Shown: positions 27,287-37,260, counted from the first letter of the stretch. The stretch: 64,000 nt of DNA from Verrucomicrobiota bacterium (GCA_014584295.1 JACTNC010000016.1:110955-174954); one strand, 5' to 3'. The notes: a model not told the origin generated them from the sequence alone. A program made the numbers and translations.

Positions 27287-28807
27287 ATGACGTCCCATCT
27301 CCTGCGTTGGATCATCCGCCCCCTGCCTCGCGATCACTTGGTCACCGGACTCAACCGCATGACGCTCGCCTACCTGGGGCTGCCGGTGGTCCTGTGGGTC
27401 TGGGGGTGGCTCGCCTGGCCCTGGGCCACGCTGCTCTCGGTGTGCATCATTGCCGCGTTTGTTGGAGGAATCAGGCCGATTGGTCGGGTGCAGGAGGAGT
27501 GGCGCCGTCGCCAGGAGTTGTCCGCGCAGTTCCCCCTCTGGGTCGTGCTGGTCATCGTCGCCATCGGATGCCTCTGGAGCCTGTATTCCGGGGCGGGCGG
27601 ATTCGTGTACCAGAATCCGGATTGGGACAAACATTCCGCCGTGCTCAAGGATCTCATCGAGGCGCCCTGGCCTGTGGCCTATCGTCTGGAGGGTGGCGAC
27701 ATCCCCCTGGTCTACTACCTGGCCTACTATCTCCCGGCCGCGCTCGCGGGAAAATTCATGGGTTGGTGGTGGGCCAACGTTGCGTTGCTGGCGTGGACGG
27801 CCTTGGGGGTGTGCCTTGCGCTCCATTGGTTCGTGGTGCTCGTCCAGAAGCGGCCCGTTCTCAGCGTCCTCCTATTTGTTTTTGCCAACGGTCTGGACTT
27901 TCTCGGTCAGCGAATCGTCAGCGGAACGCCCCTTCCTCCTGCCGCAGAGCACATCGACTGGTGGGCGGGTTGGCTCTTTCTCAGTTTTCCCGGTCACCTC
28001 TCCCAACTGGCCTGGGCCCCCCAGCATTCGATCGCCGCCTGGCTGGTCATCGGCTCCATGGCCGTGCAGTTGCCGCGGCAGGAGGGACTCAACCGCTTGG
28101 GGCTGCCGGGCGCGTTTGCGGCATTCTGGTCCCCGTTTACCATCGTGGGACTCGCGCCATTTGTCCTGCTCGCGGTCGTATTCAAGCGCGGACGCGGCGC
28201 GCTGCATTGGATGAACCTCACCGCCGTTCCTGTTCTCCTGGCCGCGATTCTCTACTACGGGTCGAGCACCGCCAGCCCGCCCCGCGCCTGGCTCTGGGAC
28301 GCCGTGAACCTGCGCGAGGACGGCATCCGCTTCATCCTCTTTCATCTTCTTGAATGGGGAATCTTCTACTTTTTCGCGCGCGAGCTGAGATCCGTGGGAG
28401 ATCGCTGGCTTCGCCTGCTCTTCTGGTGTCTGCCCGCCATCCTGATCGCCTCGTCGCTCTATCGATTTGGCATCTTCAATGACTCCTGCATGCGTTTCCC
28501 GATCCCCGCCCTGTTTCTGCTCTGGGTCGGCATCACTCGTTCGGTAACCGCACACCCGGGTCAGCTTGAGTCGCGCATCCTTGCGCTGCTGCTCGTATTC
28601 GGGGCCATGGGATCCCTCCCCGAACTCCTGAGGGCCTGGCGCATGCCCTCGCTGAACATCGAGGAGGAATCCGTGCGCGTCCATGTTCCCCATCTGGAGG
28701 GAGGCATCTCCGAGCAGTATCTCGGCTCGAAAGAGTCCTTTTTCTTTCGTCACCTTGCAAGGAACTCCGAGGGCATTCCCATTTCCTCCACGCCCGCGGC
28801 GCCGTAG
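27287..28807 (+). CDS. Multi-pass membrane protein of unknown function
   Basis: ATG 27287 gives 506 residues; a longer upstream reading is not supported. About ten hydrophobic helices alternate with short loops. A large extracytoplasmic segment with YQNPDWDKHSAVLKDLIEAPWP precedes YRLEGGDIPLVYYLAYYLPAAL, a pattern seen in GT-C-like or lipid-glycan membrane proteins: an Asp-rich first loop, then paired helices. Composition is GC-rich like the bulk of the window, unlike its left neighbour. It may belong to surface-glycan modification, but this is inference from topology and neighbourhood only. Confidence 0.55.
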   Translation: MTSHLLRWIIRPLPRDHLVTGLNRMTLAYLGLPVVLWVWGWLAWPWATLLSVCIIAAFVGGIRPIGRVQEEWRRRQELSAQFPLWVVLVIVAIGCLWSLYSGAGGFVYQNPDWDKHSAVLKDLIEAPWPVAYRLEGGDIPLVYYLAYYLPAALAGKFMGWWWANVALLAWTALGVCLALHWFVVLVQKRPVLSVLLFVFANGLDFLGQRIVSGTPLPPAAEHIDWWAGWLFLSFPGHLSQLAWAPQHSIAAWLVIGSMAVQLPRQEGLNRLGLPGAFAAFWSPFTIVGLAPFVLLAVVFKRGRGALHWMNLTAVPVLLAAILYYGSSTASPPRAWLWDAVNLREDGIRFILFHLLEWGIFYFFARELRSVGDRWLRLLFWCLPAILIASSLYRFGIFNDSCMRFPIPALFLLWVGITRSVTAHPGQLESRILALLLVFGAMGSLPELLRAWRMPSLNIEEESVRVHVPHLEGGISEQYLGSKESFFFRHLARNSEGIPISSTPAAP

Positions 28808-28825
28808 CCTCCTCCACCCTTTTAC

Positions 28826-31609
28826 TTAAAGGTCGGCCGGTCCCAGCCAGCGGAAGCCGGTGACAATGAACCTCCGGCCCTCGGGATACCGTAGCGGATC
28901 AGGTGCGATGATGTCCCCGGAGCCAGCCGGTGTCCCCGTAGCGGCGGGTGCCAGCGACGGAATCCGCTGCACCGTCGCCTCGCACCAGGAGCGCGCCTCG
29001 ATCTCGCCGGTCGCCGCGTTTGCAACATCACCATAACATCGCACGAGAAACGTGTCCGACCTTGGCGCAATGAAGGGCGCGATGGCACTAAGAATATCCG
29101 CCTGAGTCAGCCAGGCGGGGGACTGCGCGACAGCGGAAGGAAGTGCGTCGTTGATACCTGCCTCCGCAATGCCGCGCTCAAGGATGCCCGAATTGACGAA
29201 GTCCTCGATCGAAGTGAACGGTGCCCCACGAAGTCGAATCGATGCCACCACGGATTCCGCAAGGCGTTCCACCTGCGCAATGCTCATCGCACGCACACCC
29301 AGGGCGTACGCTTCTTCGTCGGACGGAACGCGCATGGGATTCGTTGTGAAATGTCGCGCCGTGTGTGCGAAACGAAAATGAGCGTTGGCAATCGAGACAA
29401 TTCCCGCGCTCCCGGCATCCCACCCCGAAACACTCATCCCTGCCAGCACGCACATCCAGGCTTCCTTGCTGGTGGAGTTCACATTGAACGCGCCACGCAT
29501 CAGCAGAAATGCGGCCGCGTGGTCGCGATCCAAAAGGTGACGAGCCGACGGCGTACACGGAACTGTCCGGTCCCCCAGAGCAATCGGAGCCATCGAGGGG
29601 GCGCAGAGTTCGAGCCAGGGATTCGGCAGCGGCAGGGGATCGGATGGATCAAATGAGGCCCATCGCGGAACAGTCGAAAAATAGAAATGATCAAAAACCG
29701 CATTGGCCGCGCCACCCCAGGGATTACCGATCGCATTCGGACGCGACGACGCGAGGTGTTGGAGCTGACCCACGGATACCACTTCCTGGCGCGGAAGCTC
29801 CGCCACGCAGTAGCGGCGCGACGCATTGAAGACGGTCGTGCCTCCCGTGGCGATGTCCTCGACAGCCTCCTCCGGTCGCCGACTCAGAGATCTCTCGGGT
29901 GGCTCGAATGCCTCTGCACGGGTGACACTGACCCGGGGATCCAACGAGTCGGCGCGTGCGCCGTTCATCCAGAACGACCGCTCATCGCGCAGTGCAAAGC
30001 CAAAGCCAAATGTCGCGCCCTGAAGATTCGTGGTCGGATCGACCGACACCCTGGCTACCTCGTAGGGCGTTGCCGGTTCATAACGCGCCGCCTGCCTGCT
30101 GCCGACAACCAGACGGAAAACGGGAGAGTCCTCCGCCGCAATCGCCGGGCATACCACCACCAATTCGTCCACAAGGGGATCGTCAGGCAACGCGCCGGCC
30201 TCACTGACACGGATGTCTCCTGAAATGCCAGTAGGACTAAGCGATTCGTGACCTTTCAGGATCAGAATTTCGCCCGGACTCCAGGATGTCGCGGGATCAA
30301 TCATAAGCCTCCCGATGTAATCTGCGAGATTTACGGTCAGCACTCGGGCGCCATACGTCGCCTCAATCACGGGTAATTTCAAAATCTCCAATGACACGGG
30401 TTCTGTCCCGAGCAACAGCCCACACGTAAACGGATTCCACAGCTCAATTTGAATATCCCTGCGCAACCAAAGAGCCTGATCCACGGGACTCCGAAAGAGT
30501 CGCACCCTGACAAGGCACTCCGTGAGCACGGGCGCCGTGGAAAAACCCAGACCGAAACCAGATGCCAAGGGATCACTCCCTTGGGTGACCACATGATTGG
30601 AAATGCCCCGCTCACGCACTCCGGCGGGTCGGTTCAAGAGCATCTGTTTGATCGCCAGATCCTCGACATCGGGTGTGTCGGAGAAATCCCGTCGCAACCG
30701 CGCGATTTCTCCGCCGTGATCAACGAGGACGGCGCGACTGCAATCGGTGATGGAGTGGAACAGGGAACGCACACGCGAACGCGAGATCAGTGGGCTCACC
30801 ATCGGAAGCTGGCTTCGGGCAACGACTCGCTCGAAACGAGATGTGCATGACGTGATGTCCAGTCCCGGAAACAGGAGGTCAGATCTGAGGAAAGAGGGCC
30901 TCATCTGATTGAGGCGGATGCCGGCATCGGTGTCGGAGCTCCAATTCACTCCAGCCGCAATCTCTCCGGTGTTTTCCAGCGGTGGTGGCGAATTGTCGTA
31001 ATTGAGTCCACGCGATCCCTCCCCCACCGCTACACTGGCTTTGATTCCTTCGTCACCAATCCAGTAGGCAAAATGTCCGGCGGCAACGGGCGCATTGCCC
31101 GCTTCCAGCTGATTTGCCGCTGACGGAATCGGAATCGCAGGAAGTTTGATGCGCTGGGCCGGATTGGAAACGGTCCCGAGGTCCACGAGCATCACCTCAC
31201 CCGGCGACGCCGGCGCAGCGGGGTCCGGCGCGGATGCGGGCTGGACCGCGAGGGGATCCGAGGCGTGATTGCCACTCACGAGCCACGTCTGGAGCACCGG
31301 CTGACCATTACTCCTTTTCCACACCCCCGTCCAGGCGTGCTGGGCAGAGGCGATAATATCCGCGCGTGCGGTGAAACGCTGATCGGGTCCGGCGCTCGCC
31401 TGCAAATGGGCCAGCGCCAGCTCCAGCGCACACCGCGCGTTGCGGCGGCTCTGCGCCTCGGATTCACGATTCGTGCCGAGGCGAGTCTCGACCCGCAGCA
31501 GGAGTCCCAAGCTCACTACCACGCCGGCAACCACCGCCAGCGCGATCAACGACGCGATCAGCACGAATCCCGATCCTTGATGAGTGCGAGCCCTGTATTC
31601 AGAGAGCAT
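28826..31609 (-). CDS. Verru_Chthon cassette protein A-like large pilin-associated protein
   Basis: A 927-residue protein, the last and largest of a six-gene minus-strand cassette. It begins with a short basic segment and a hydrophobic helix (GFVLIASLIALAVVAGVVVSLGLLLRVETRLG), i.e. a PilX/PulK-like membrane anchor with a following amphipathic RRNARCALELALAHLQ helix. A long, mostly extracellular body with no recognised enzyme motif follows. Size, gene order and taxon match TIGRFAM Verru_Chthon cassette protein A as I remember it. It overlaps the upstream gene by 11 bases. It likely forms part of a type II secretion or type IV pilus-like surface structure; substrate unknown. Confidence 0.7.
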   Translation of the reverse strand: MLSEYRARTHQGSGFVLIASLIALAVVAGVVVSLGLLLRVETRLGTNRESEAQSRRNARCALELALAHLQASAGPDQRFTARADIIASAQHAWTGVWKRSNGQPVLQTWLVSGNHASDPLAVQPASAPDPAAPASPGEVMLVDLGTVSNPAQRIKLPAIPIPSAANQLEAGNAPVAAGHFAYWIGDEGIKASVAVGEGSRGLNYDNSPPPLENTGEIAAGVNWSSDTDAGIRLNQMRPSFLRSDLLFPGLDITSCTSRFERVVARSQLPMVSPLISRSRVRSLFHSITDCSRAVLVDHGGEIARLRRDFSDTPDVEDLAIKQMLLNRPAGVRERGISNHVVTQGSDPLASGFGLGFSTAPVLTECLVRVRLFRSPVDQALWLRRDIQIELWNPFTCGLLLGTEPVSLEILKLPVIEATYGARVLTVNLADYIGRLMIDPATSWSPGEILILKGHESLSPTGISGDIRVSEAGALPDDPLVDELVVVCPAIAAEDSPVFRLVVGSRQAARYEPATPYEVARVSVDPTTNLQGATFGFGFALRDERSFWMNGARADSLDPRVSVTRAEAFEPPERSLSRRPEEAVEDIATGGTTVFNASRRYCVAELPRQEVVSVGQLQHLASSRPNAIGNPWGGAANAVFDHFYFSTVPRWASFDPSDPLPLPNPWLELCAPSMAPIALGDRTVPCTPSARHLLDRDHAAAFLLMRGAFNVNSTSKEAWMCVLAGMSVSGWDAGSAGIVSIANAHFRFAHTARHFTTNPMRVPSDEEAYALGVRAMSIAQVERLAESVVASIRLRGAPFTSIEDFVNSGILERGIAEAGINDALPSAVAQSPAWLTQADILSAIAPFIAPRSDTFLVRCYGDVANAATGEIEARSWCEATVQRIPSLAPAATGTPAGSGDIIAPDPLRYPEGRRFIVTGFRWLGPADL

Positions 31610-32762
31610 GGCTCAAGACCTGAATGTGGCTCACGTAGACATGGGAGTGTTTCCCCGCGAGTGACCACCAATACGCTCCGTCGTCCTCGAATCCTGGGGC
31701 CCGCACAACCCTGCCTGCCTCGAAGGCTTCAATCAGCCGCGCACCCTCGTCCGTAAGGATGCGGACCATGACATCAATGCGCGCCGGGAAACCATAGGCC
31801 ATGTCATCCGCGCCAATCGTCGGTTCCGTGCCCACGGTGGGAGGAATCACCGCCGGGCGAAGTCTCCCGTCGCGCACGGTGGCGGCAAATCCACGGACGG
31901 GAGCCCTCTCCGGCATGCGCATGGGAAAACGCTGAACCAGTTTGCCCGTTGCTTCATCGCGCACCCAACACCGCACGCCAAAATCGATCACGTTGTTTCC
32001 TAAAACCTGCTCATACCGGCGTGGGGTGCGGATGTTGCCGACATCGTCGATGCGGCCTGCATCACCGTGGTTGTAACTCGGAGGCGCACTCGAGGAAAAC
32101 AGATCGTATCCGACGCCAAAGGTGGAATCCGTGTCATCCCAATCGTCATTCGCGGGCCGCGCGGAGCTCCGATAGAGCAGATACCGGATGGGCGTGTCGG
32201 AGTCCGTCGGAGCAGTCGCGGAGGCGGTCAACCGTCGCCTGACAAGTTGATATCCGACTGCGCGGGGCGCGGAAAGATTGTGAAGACTCGACTGTGCATC
32301 GGGCTGCGTCGTGAAGAGTCGAAACCACACCCCAGCTTGACCAAAACGGGACTTTGAAAGCGGCTGACCGTCGGCAGGCAGGTGATAGGACGACGATGCG
32401 TCATTCAACGCCTCAAATGCCGGCTTGGTGCGTCCCTCCCATATCGCATCAGACAGGGCCGCGTCCCCTTTCCCGATCTGCGGAGCAGACTGAAACGTGG
32501 CGGCCATCCAGACATTGCCATCACGCCTGAGGATGGCGCCTTCGATGTCCTGAGCGATTCTGTCGAAAATGAGGTCTGCCTGAGCACGCGTTGCCATCCT
32601 CCCCGACAGTCGCTGCCAGACGGATGCCGCCTGAATCGTGATTGCCGAGATCAGCGCAACGAGTGCACCTGCGACCACGAGAGCGACCATCAGCTCGACG
32701 AGCGTGAATGCGGAGCCCGGAAACCTGCTCGAGCGAAGGCGTTTCAATTCCATCGTTGGCAT
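31599..32762 (-). CDS. Prepilin-like protein (Verru_Chthon cassette protein C-like)
   Basis: ATG 32762 shares bases with the upstream TGA (TGATG) and gives 387 residues. The N-terminal basic leader ends SRFPGSA, followed by FTLVELMVALVVAGALVALISAI, the class III signal with Glu at +5. The residue before the cleavage point is Ala rather than the usual Gly. The helix continues as a PulJ/GspJ-like amphipathic segment (RMATRAQADLIFDRIAQDIEGA). The globular part has no known enzyme fold. Translational coupling on both sides places it in the cassette operon. Confidence 0.75.
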   Translation of the reverse strand: MPTMELKRLRSSRFPGSAFTLVELMVALVVAGALVALISAITIQAASVWQRLSGRMATRAQADLIFDRIAQDIEGAILRRDGNVWMAATFQSAPQIGKGDAALSDAIWEGRTKPAFEALNDASSSYHLPADGQPLSKSRFGQAGVWFRLFTTQPDAQSSLHNLSAPRAVGYQLVRRRLTASATAPTDSDTPIRYLLYRSSARPANDDWDDTDSTFGVGYDLFSSSAPPSYNHGDAGRIDDVGNIRTPRRYEQVLGNNVIDFGVRCWVRDEATGKLVQRFPMRMPERAPVRGFAATVRDGRLRPAVIPPTVGTEPTIGADDMAYGFPARIDVMVRILTDEGARLIEAFEAGRVVRAPGFEDDGAYWWSLAGKHSHVYVSHIQVLSHAL

Positions 32763-33283
32763 CACTGCGGAAGGCACGTACGGACGGTCAGTCGACTGCG
32801 CTGCTGAGCAGGCGTGGGTGCGCCATCGGGTTGCGACGCGGGCCAGGTGAGCCCAATAGAAACGATCGTTGTGTCGGTCCCGTTTGCCTCACCCCAGCGC
32901 CACTGCGCGGTGTCACTGACGAGCACGGCCTCAAAAAAATGCGCCTGGTCAAAGCGCTCGTACCCGCGGGCCTGAATCTCATCCGAAGTGCCGACAAATT
33001 CGGCTCCCCGATCAACAAAGAGTTTCCTGCTGTCCCATGCTGCGAGTCCCTCCAGTTCATCCTTCGCAACCAGAAGACTGTTGGCGAACGACCGGCCGCC
33101 ATGCTCAAGCAGATGGGACAAGACAGCATTCGCCGCATCGTTCGCGCTCCGCCTGAGGTCGTGATCGATTGCCCCCTGGATCGTCGAGGAAAGCACGCCC
33201 AGCAGAATCAGCAGCCCACCCGAGACAACGCCCAGCGCCATCAACGTTTCCACCAGCGTAAATCCGCGGCAATTCTGCTTCAT
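32762..33283 (-). CDS. Prepilin-like protein (Verru_Chthon cassette protein B-like)
   Basis: A 173-residue minor-pilin-like protein with a minimal leader (MKQNCRG) and the standard Gly-1 cleavage context G|FTLVETLMALGVVSGGLLILLGVL; Glu is at +5. The downstream helix carries an RRSANDAANAVLSHLLEH segment like GspI/PilV. Its start and stop both overlap neighbours by TGATG, so it is translated as part of the cassette. This is the only cassette member with both a Gly at -1 and the canonical FTLVE. Confidence 0.75.
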   Translation of the reverse strand: MKQNCRGFTLVETLMALGVVSGGLLILLGVLSSTIQGAIDHDLRRSANDAANAVLSHLLEHGGRSFANSLLVAKDELEGLAAWDSRKLFVDRGAEFVGTSDEIQARGYERFDQAHFFEAVLVSDTAQWRWGEANGTDTTIVSIGLTWPASQPDGAPTPAQQRSRLTVRTCLPQ

Positions 33284-33945
33284 CAGAATGCGGAGGCATT
33301 GGGCACCCGGGTCAGCGCACCGTATTGACTCACCCGGATCCCACTGACCTCACCGGGGTGGTTGAAAGAGATCACCTTCGATCCCGCGGTCGGTTGGACG
33401 ACTGCCGGCGACAGCACCAGGGTCGCACCGGTGGTATTCCCGAGCGCATTGAACTCCACAGGGTAGCAGGAGACCGACTGGAGCCGGTCACCGACAAGGA
33501 TGCTGTGCACGGCAGCGTTTGGAAGACGCGACACGGGCGCGTCCGCCCATCCTCCGGGGTGCGACGACGGCGGAGCGGTTCGGGGAACCAATCGGATGTT
33601 TCCTGGAAGGCACACCGGTAATTCGACCGCACGCCACATGCCGTCCTCATTGGCAACGGCTACAAGCAGGCATCGAAGCTTCAACTCGTCCGGCGTGCTG
33701 TCATCACGATCTGAATACACGAGCAGCCGACAGGCCTTTCTGGAGACAATCGCATGGTTGCGCGCCGCTGCGAGTTGCCCGGCGATCAAATCCTGGGCGG
33801 CCATCATTGATCGGGTGTCCCGACCTTCACGGATCCTGAGATAGGCGGGAATCGACAGGGCCGTCATCAGCGCCATCACGACCAGCAGTTCGATGAGCGA
33901 GAATGCGCTCGTGTTCGCACAGCGACGCCGAATGCGGGAGTTCAT
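33283..33945 (-). CDS. Prepilin-like protein (Verru_Chthon cassette protein D-like, GspH-type)
   Basis: ATG 33945 gives 220 residues; earlier in-frame ATGs would add an implausible long leader. The leader MNSRIRRRCANTSA is followed by FSLIELLVVMALMTALSIPAYL, with Ala at -1 and Glu at +5. A GspH-like helix follows (AAQDLIAGQLAAARNHAIVSRKACRLLVY), then beta-strand-rich sequence. It lies 13 bases after the previous gene. Function is probably in pseudopilus assembly. Confidence 0.75.
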   Translation of the reverse strand: MNSRIRRRCANTSAFSLIELLVVMALMTALSIPAYLRIREGRDTRSMMAAQDLIAGQLAAARNHAIVSRKACRLLVYSDRDDSTPDELKLRCLLVAVANEDGMWRAVELPVCLPGNIRLVPRTAPPSSHPGGWADAPVSRLPNAAVHSILVGDRLQSVSCYPVEFNALGNTTGATLVLSPAVVQPTAGSKVISFNHPGEVSGIRVSQYGALTRVPNASAF

Positions 33946-33958
33946 GGTTCGAGAGTCC

Positions 33959-34576
33959 TCACCGCCAGCTATACACAAACCGATCCGCATTCGCACCCGA
34001 CCCGGCCGAGTAGAATGCAACCCGCCCGGCGATCACGGTCATCGGCCCGACGACGGATTCAGGTGGGGACAGAGTGGCAGAAAATCCGTCGCGTGAGTTT
34101 CCCGCTGCAACCGGAACCAGGCGGATTTCATCTCCACGAATCACGCCGTCCCCATCCCGGTCGATCAGGATGCCGATCTGGCTGTTGTCCTGTCCATCCA
34201 CCAACTCCGCATCAATCGGGCCACTGTGCAGGCGGAGGAGTTCCTCTTCCGCAAAATCGCGGAAACGGATTCGTCGAACATTGCCCTGAAGATCCGCATC
34301 CGCGACTGGCTGCCCCCGCATGTCACATCCCGTGAGCGCACCCAGCATCTTGGTGGTATCTACCAACCCGGATCCTGAAGCCACATCCGGGAGGTAGCCG
34401 TATTCCGCGCGAAACTCCTCCATGGCGAGAATCCACTGCCGGAATCTAACCCGTGTCTGGTGGCGCCCTGTCGCCTCCACAATCGACGCCGTTGTCGGAA
34501 GAATGAGTCCGTACAGCAGCGCGAGAATCGCAAGGCAGACCAGAATCTCCACCAGCGTGAATGCGCGTCTATCCAT
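33959..34576 (-). CDS. Prepilin-like protein, GspG-type (second of two)
   Basis: ATG 34576 lies inside the 3' end of the preceding gene (8-base overlap) and gives 205 residues. MDRRA|FTLVEILVCLAILALLYGLIL is a class III signal with Ala at -1 and Glu at +5. The segment WILAMEEFRAEYGYLPDVASG has the Tyr-Gly-x-Leu-Pro pattern of GspG major pseudopilins, followed by D-rich loops (IDRDGDGVIRGDEIRL) that could bind calcium as in GspG. It may be a major pseudopilin of the apparatus. Confidence 0.75.
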   Translation of the reverse strand: MDRRAFTLVEILVCLAILALLYGLILPTTASIVEATGRHQTRVRFRQWILAMEEFRAEYGYLPDVASGSGLVDTTKMLGALTGCDMRGQPVADADLQGNVRRIRFRDFAEEELLRLHSGPIDAELVDGQDNSQIGILIDRDGDGVIRGDEIRLVPVAAGNSRDGFSATLSPPESVVGPMTVIAGRVAFYSAGSGANADRFVYSWR

Positions 34577-35213
34577 GGATGTTGTCGCGATTGAGCCGGG
34601 CGTTTGGATCAAACGCTCCGTGCTCCGGAGGGATTTCCTGCCCGTCAGGACCCCGCGAATAGATCAGACAGGTTGCAGCCCGCCACACCTCACCCGCCGA
34701 TGCCCGATAACGGTAAACATAGGGGTTCCCCCAGGGGTCGACGAACGCGTTGATGACGAGGTCGCTCCCTACCGGATCCACGCCGACACCGGCACGCGCC
34801 GTTGCGAGGTGCCGCCAATCGAGATGTCGTTTTCTCGAATCCGGACGAAGCCCGGCATCCAGCCGCCCCAGCAGGGCATTGAAGAGCATCACCTCCGCCA
34901 TCCGGGCATCGAGCGATTCCCGATTCATCAGCGTCGGGGCATCGCCCGTCAGCGGATAATCCCCATAAACCCCTCGAAAGACCTCCAAGCCGTTCCGCAA
35001 GACCGCCAACTCCGCCTCGGACTGAAGTCGCTTGGCCCGGTCGTGGAGTCCCCCAATAACCGCCACGGAAGCTCCCATCAGAAGGATCGCGATCGCCAGG
35101 ACCACGACCAGTTCCGCGACGATCAATCCCTTCAGATCAGTTGTCCTGAGTCGCCCAGCCTCTCTCCCACGATCTTCGCCTGAATGGATCTCCCAACGCC
35201 CTATTGCATGCAT
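34569..35213 (-). CDS. Prepilin-like protein, GspG-type (first of the cassette)
   Basis: ATG 35213 gives 214 residues (an in-frame TTG at 35231 is also possible). The leader is unusually long (about 30 residues) before KG|LIVAELVVVLAIAILLMGAS, with Gly at -1 and Glu at +5. LRNGLEVFRGVYGDYPLTG repeats the GspG-like Tyr-Gly-x-Tyr-Pro region. The start codon sits inside a perfect inverted repeat (35203-35232), which could control initiation. This is the promoter-proximal gene of the six-gene cassette. Confidence 0.7.
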   Translation of the reverse strand: MHAIGRWEIHSGEDRGREAGRLRTTDLKGLIVAELVVVLAIAILLMGASVAVIGGLHDRAKRLQSEAELAVLRNGLEVFRGVYGDYPLTGDAPTLMNRESLDARMAEVMLFNALLGRLDAGLRPDSRKRHLDWRHLATARAGVGVDPVGSDLVINAFVDPWGNPYVYRYRASAGEVWRAATCLIYSRGPDGQEIPPEHGAFDPNARLNRDNIHG

Positions 35214-35232
35214 CACATAAGATGCATGCAAT
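35203..35232. promoter_or_regulatory. Perfect 12-bp inverted repeat over the cassette start
   Basis: ATTGCATGCATC (35203-35214) and GATGCATGCAAT (35221-35232) are exact complements around a 6-base loop ACATAA. The repeat covers the start codon of the first prepilin-like gene on the minus strand. A TTGACT box is read on the minus strand at 35244-35249. As DNA it could bind a dimeric regulator; as RNA it would hide the start codon. Confidence 0.6.
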
Positions 35233-35307
35233 TTACTTTAATCAGTCAAGCCTAATTGCAACTTGATAGACACGTAATTCTATCACATTAATGGCAAGCC
35301 AAATACA

Positions 35308-37260
35308 TCATTCATCCTGCGACTGCAATGCAGCCACCACCGAGAAATCCTCGAGGGTCGTCGTATCCCCCCGGACTTCTCCGCCGGCCGCGATCTCCTT
35401 GAGGATCCGGCGCATGATTTTCCCCGAGCGGGTCTTCGGCAACGCCGTCGCAAATCGTACGTCGTCCGGCCTCGCCAGAGCCCCGATCTCCTTCGCCACA
35501 TGGGCACGGAGCTCCTCGCGAAGTTCCTTCGACGCGGTTACTCCCGACTTGACGGTAACAAACACCACCAGCGCCTGCCCCTTCAAGTCATCCGGGCGCC
35601 CGACGACCGCCGCCTCCGCGACGGAGGGATGCGACACCAGCGCGCTCTCGACTTCAGCGGTGCCAATGCGATGGCCCGAAACATTGAGGACGTCATCGAT
35701 CCGCCCGACGACCCACAGGTATCCATCCTTGTCGAAACGTGCGCCGTCTCCGGCAAAATAATATCCGGGCAGTTCGCTCCAGTATTGCTTCTTGAAGCGT
35801 TCATCGTCGTTCCAAAGCGTACGCAGCATCGCTGGCCAAGGATGCTTGAGGAAAAGGCGCCCTCCCGACCCCTTCGGAACCTCCTTGCCGTTTTCATCGA
35901 GCACCTTCGGGACCACTCCAAAAAACGGTAGGGTGCAGGAACCGGGCTTTGTCGGGGTGATGCCAGGAAGCGGGGTCACCATGATGACCCCGGTTTCGGT
36001 CTGCCACCAGGTATCCACGATCGGGCAGCGCTTTTTTCCGATCAAGGTGTGATACCACATCCAGGCTTCCGGATTGATGGGCTCACCGACCGAGCCCAAG
36101 AGTCGAAGCGAAGCCAGGCTGTGCTTTTTCACATAGTCGTCACCCCAGCGCATGAAGGCGCGGATCGCTGTGGGCGCCGTGTAGAAAATGGTCACGCCGT
36201 GCCGATCGATCATATCCCAGAAACGATCGGGACCCGGCTGGTTGGGCGCGCCCTCGTACATAAACACGGTGGCCCCATTCGCCAGAGGTCCATACACGAC
36301 GTAGCTGTGCCCTGTTACCCACCCCACGTCCGCCGTGCAGAAATAGACGTCGGTCTCCTTGAGATCGAACACGTACTTCGTGGTCATCATCGAGCCGAGA
36401 AGATACCCGGCAGTCGTGTGCAGCACGCCCTTGGGTTTTCCAGTCGACCCCGAGGTGTAGAGGATGAACAGCGGATTTTCGCTGTCGAAGCCGCGCGCCT
36501 TGTGCTCCGGGGATGCCAGAGTGACGAGGTCATGCCACCAATGGTCCCTGCCCTCGGTCATCGCCGTTGCATTGCCGGTGCGCCGGAGAACCACCACCTT
36601 CTCCACGCTCGGTGTGCCCTCCAGCGCGCGGTCGACGTTCCCCTTGAGTTCGATGATCTTGCCTCGGCGCCAGCCACCATCCGCGGTGATGACAACCTTT
36701 GCCTGGCAGTCATTGACACGATCCTTGATCGCTTCGCTGGAAAAGCCTCCAAAAATAACCGTATGGATCGCACCCAGCCTCGCACAGGCGAGCATCGCGA
36801 CCGCCGCCTCGGGCACCATGGGCATGTAAATGGCCACGCGGTCCCCCTTTCCGACACCGAGTCCCGTCAGCACATTTGCAAACTGGCAGACGTCCCGGTG
36901 GAGTTGTTTGTAAGTGATCGTGCGAATGTCGCCCGGCTCACCTTCAAAAATAATCGCGGCCTTGTTGGCGCGGGCCGTATCCAGATGCCGGTCAAGGCAG
37001 TTCTCGGCGACATTTAACTGCCCGCCAGTGAACCACTTGGCATGCGGCAATTTCCACTTCAAGACCTCCTTGAACGGCCGCCTCCAGGTCAGCAATTCCT
37101 TCGCCTGACGGGCCCAAAATTTTGCTGGAGCGTTGACAGACTCCGCATAAAGCCTCTTATAGGCAGCGAAACTTCCAAGGTTTGCTTGGCGTTGAAACTC
37201 GGCCGAAGGCCTAAAAACCCGATTCTCTCGGGATACTGAGGTTATCGTTTGGTCCGTCAC
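35308..37260 (-). CDS. acs: Acetyl-CoA synthetase (AMP-forming)
   Basis: Activates acetate to acetyl-CoA via acetyl-AMP. GTG 37260 gives 650 residues, the normal Acs length; the frame stays open further upstream only as a shadow of rho. Motifs include [18 protein letters not shown] (ATP-binding loop), [23 protein letters not shown] and the C-terminal [14 protein letters not shown] with the Lys normally acetylated for control. The Trp-containing acyl pocket sequence (VDTWWQTE) is typical of acetate specificity. It follows the prepilin cassette on the same strand, but the intervening inverted repeat separates them. Confidence 0.95.
   Translation of the reverse strand: MTDQTITSVSRENRVFRPSAEFQRQANLGSFAAYKRLYAESVNAPAKFWARQAKELLTWRRPFKEVLKWKLPHAKWFTGGQLNVAENCLDRHLDTARANKAAIIFEGEPGDIRTITYKQLHRDVCQFANVLTGLGVGKGDRVAIYMPMVPEAAVAMLACARLGAIHTVIFGGFSSEAIKDRVNDCQAKVVITADGGWRRGKIIELKGNVDRALEGTPSVEKVVVLRRTGNATAMTEGRDHWWHDLVTLASPEHKARGFDSENPLFILYTSGSTGKPKGVLHTTAGYLLGSMMTTKYVFDLKETDVYFCTADVGWVTGHSYVVYGPLANGATVFMYEGAPNQPGPDRFWDMIDRHGVTIFYTAPTAIRAFMRWGDDYVKKHSLASLRLLGSVGEPINPEAWMWYHTLIGKKRCPIVDTWWQTETGVIMVTPLPGITPTKPGSCTLPFFGVVPKVLDENGKEVPKGSGGRLFLKHPWPAMLRTLWNDDERFKKQYWSELPGYYFAGDGARFDKDGYLWVVGRIDDVLNVSGHRIGTAEVESALVSHPSVAEAAVVGRPDDLKGQALVVFVTVKSGVTASKELREELRAHVAKEIGALARPDDVRFATALPKTRSGKIMRRILKEIAAGGEVRGDTTTLEDFSVVAALQSQDE

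Noticed and set aside
27033..27290. An 85-codon frame in the AT-rich spacer
   Set aside because: No domain, signal or membrane pattern, and no recognised ribosome site; probably noncoding.
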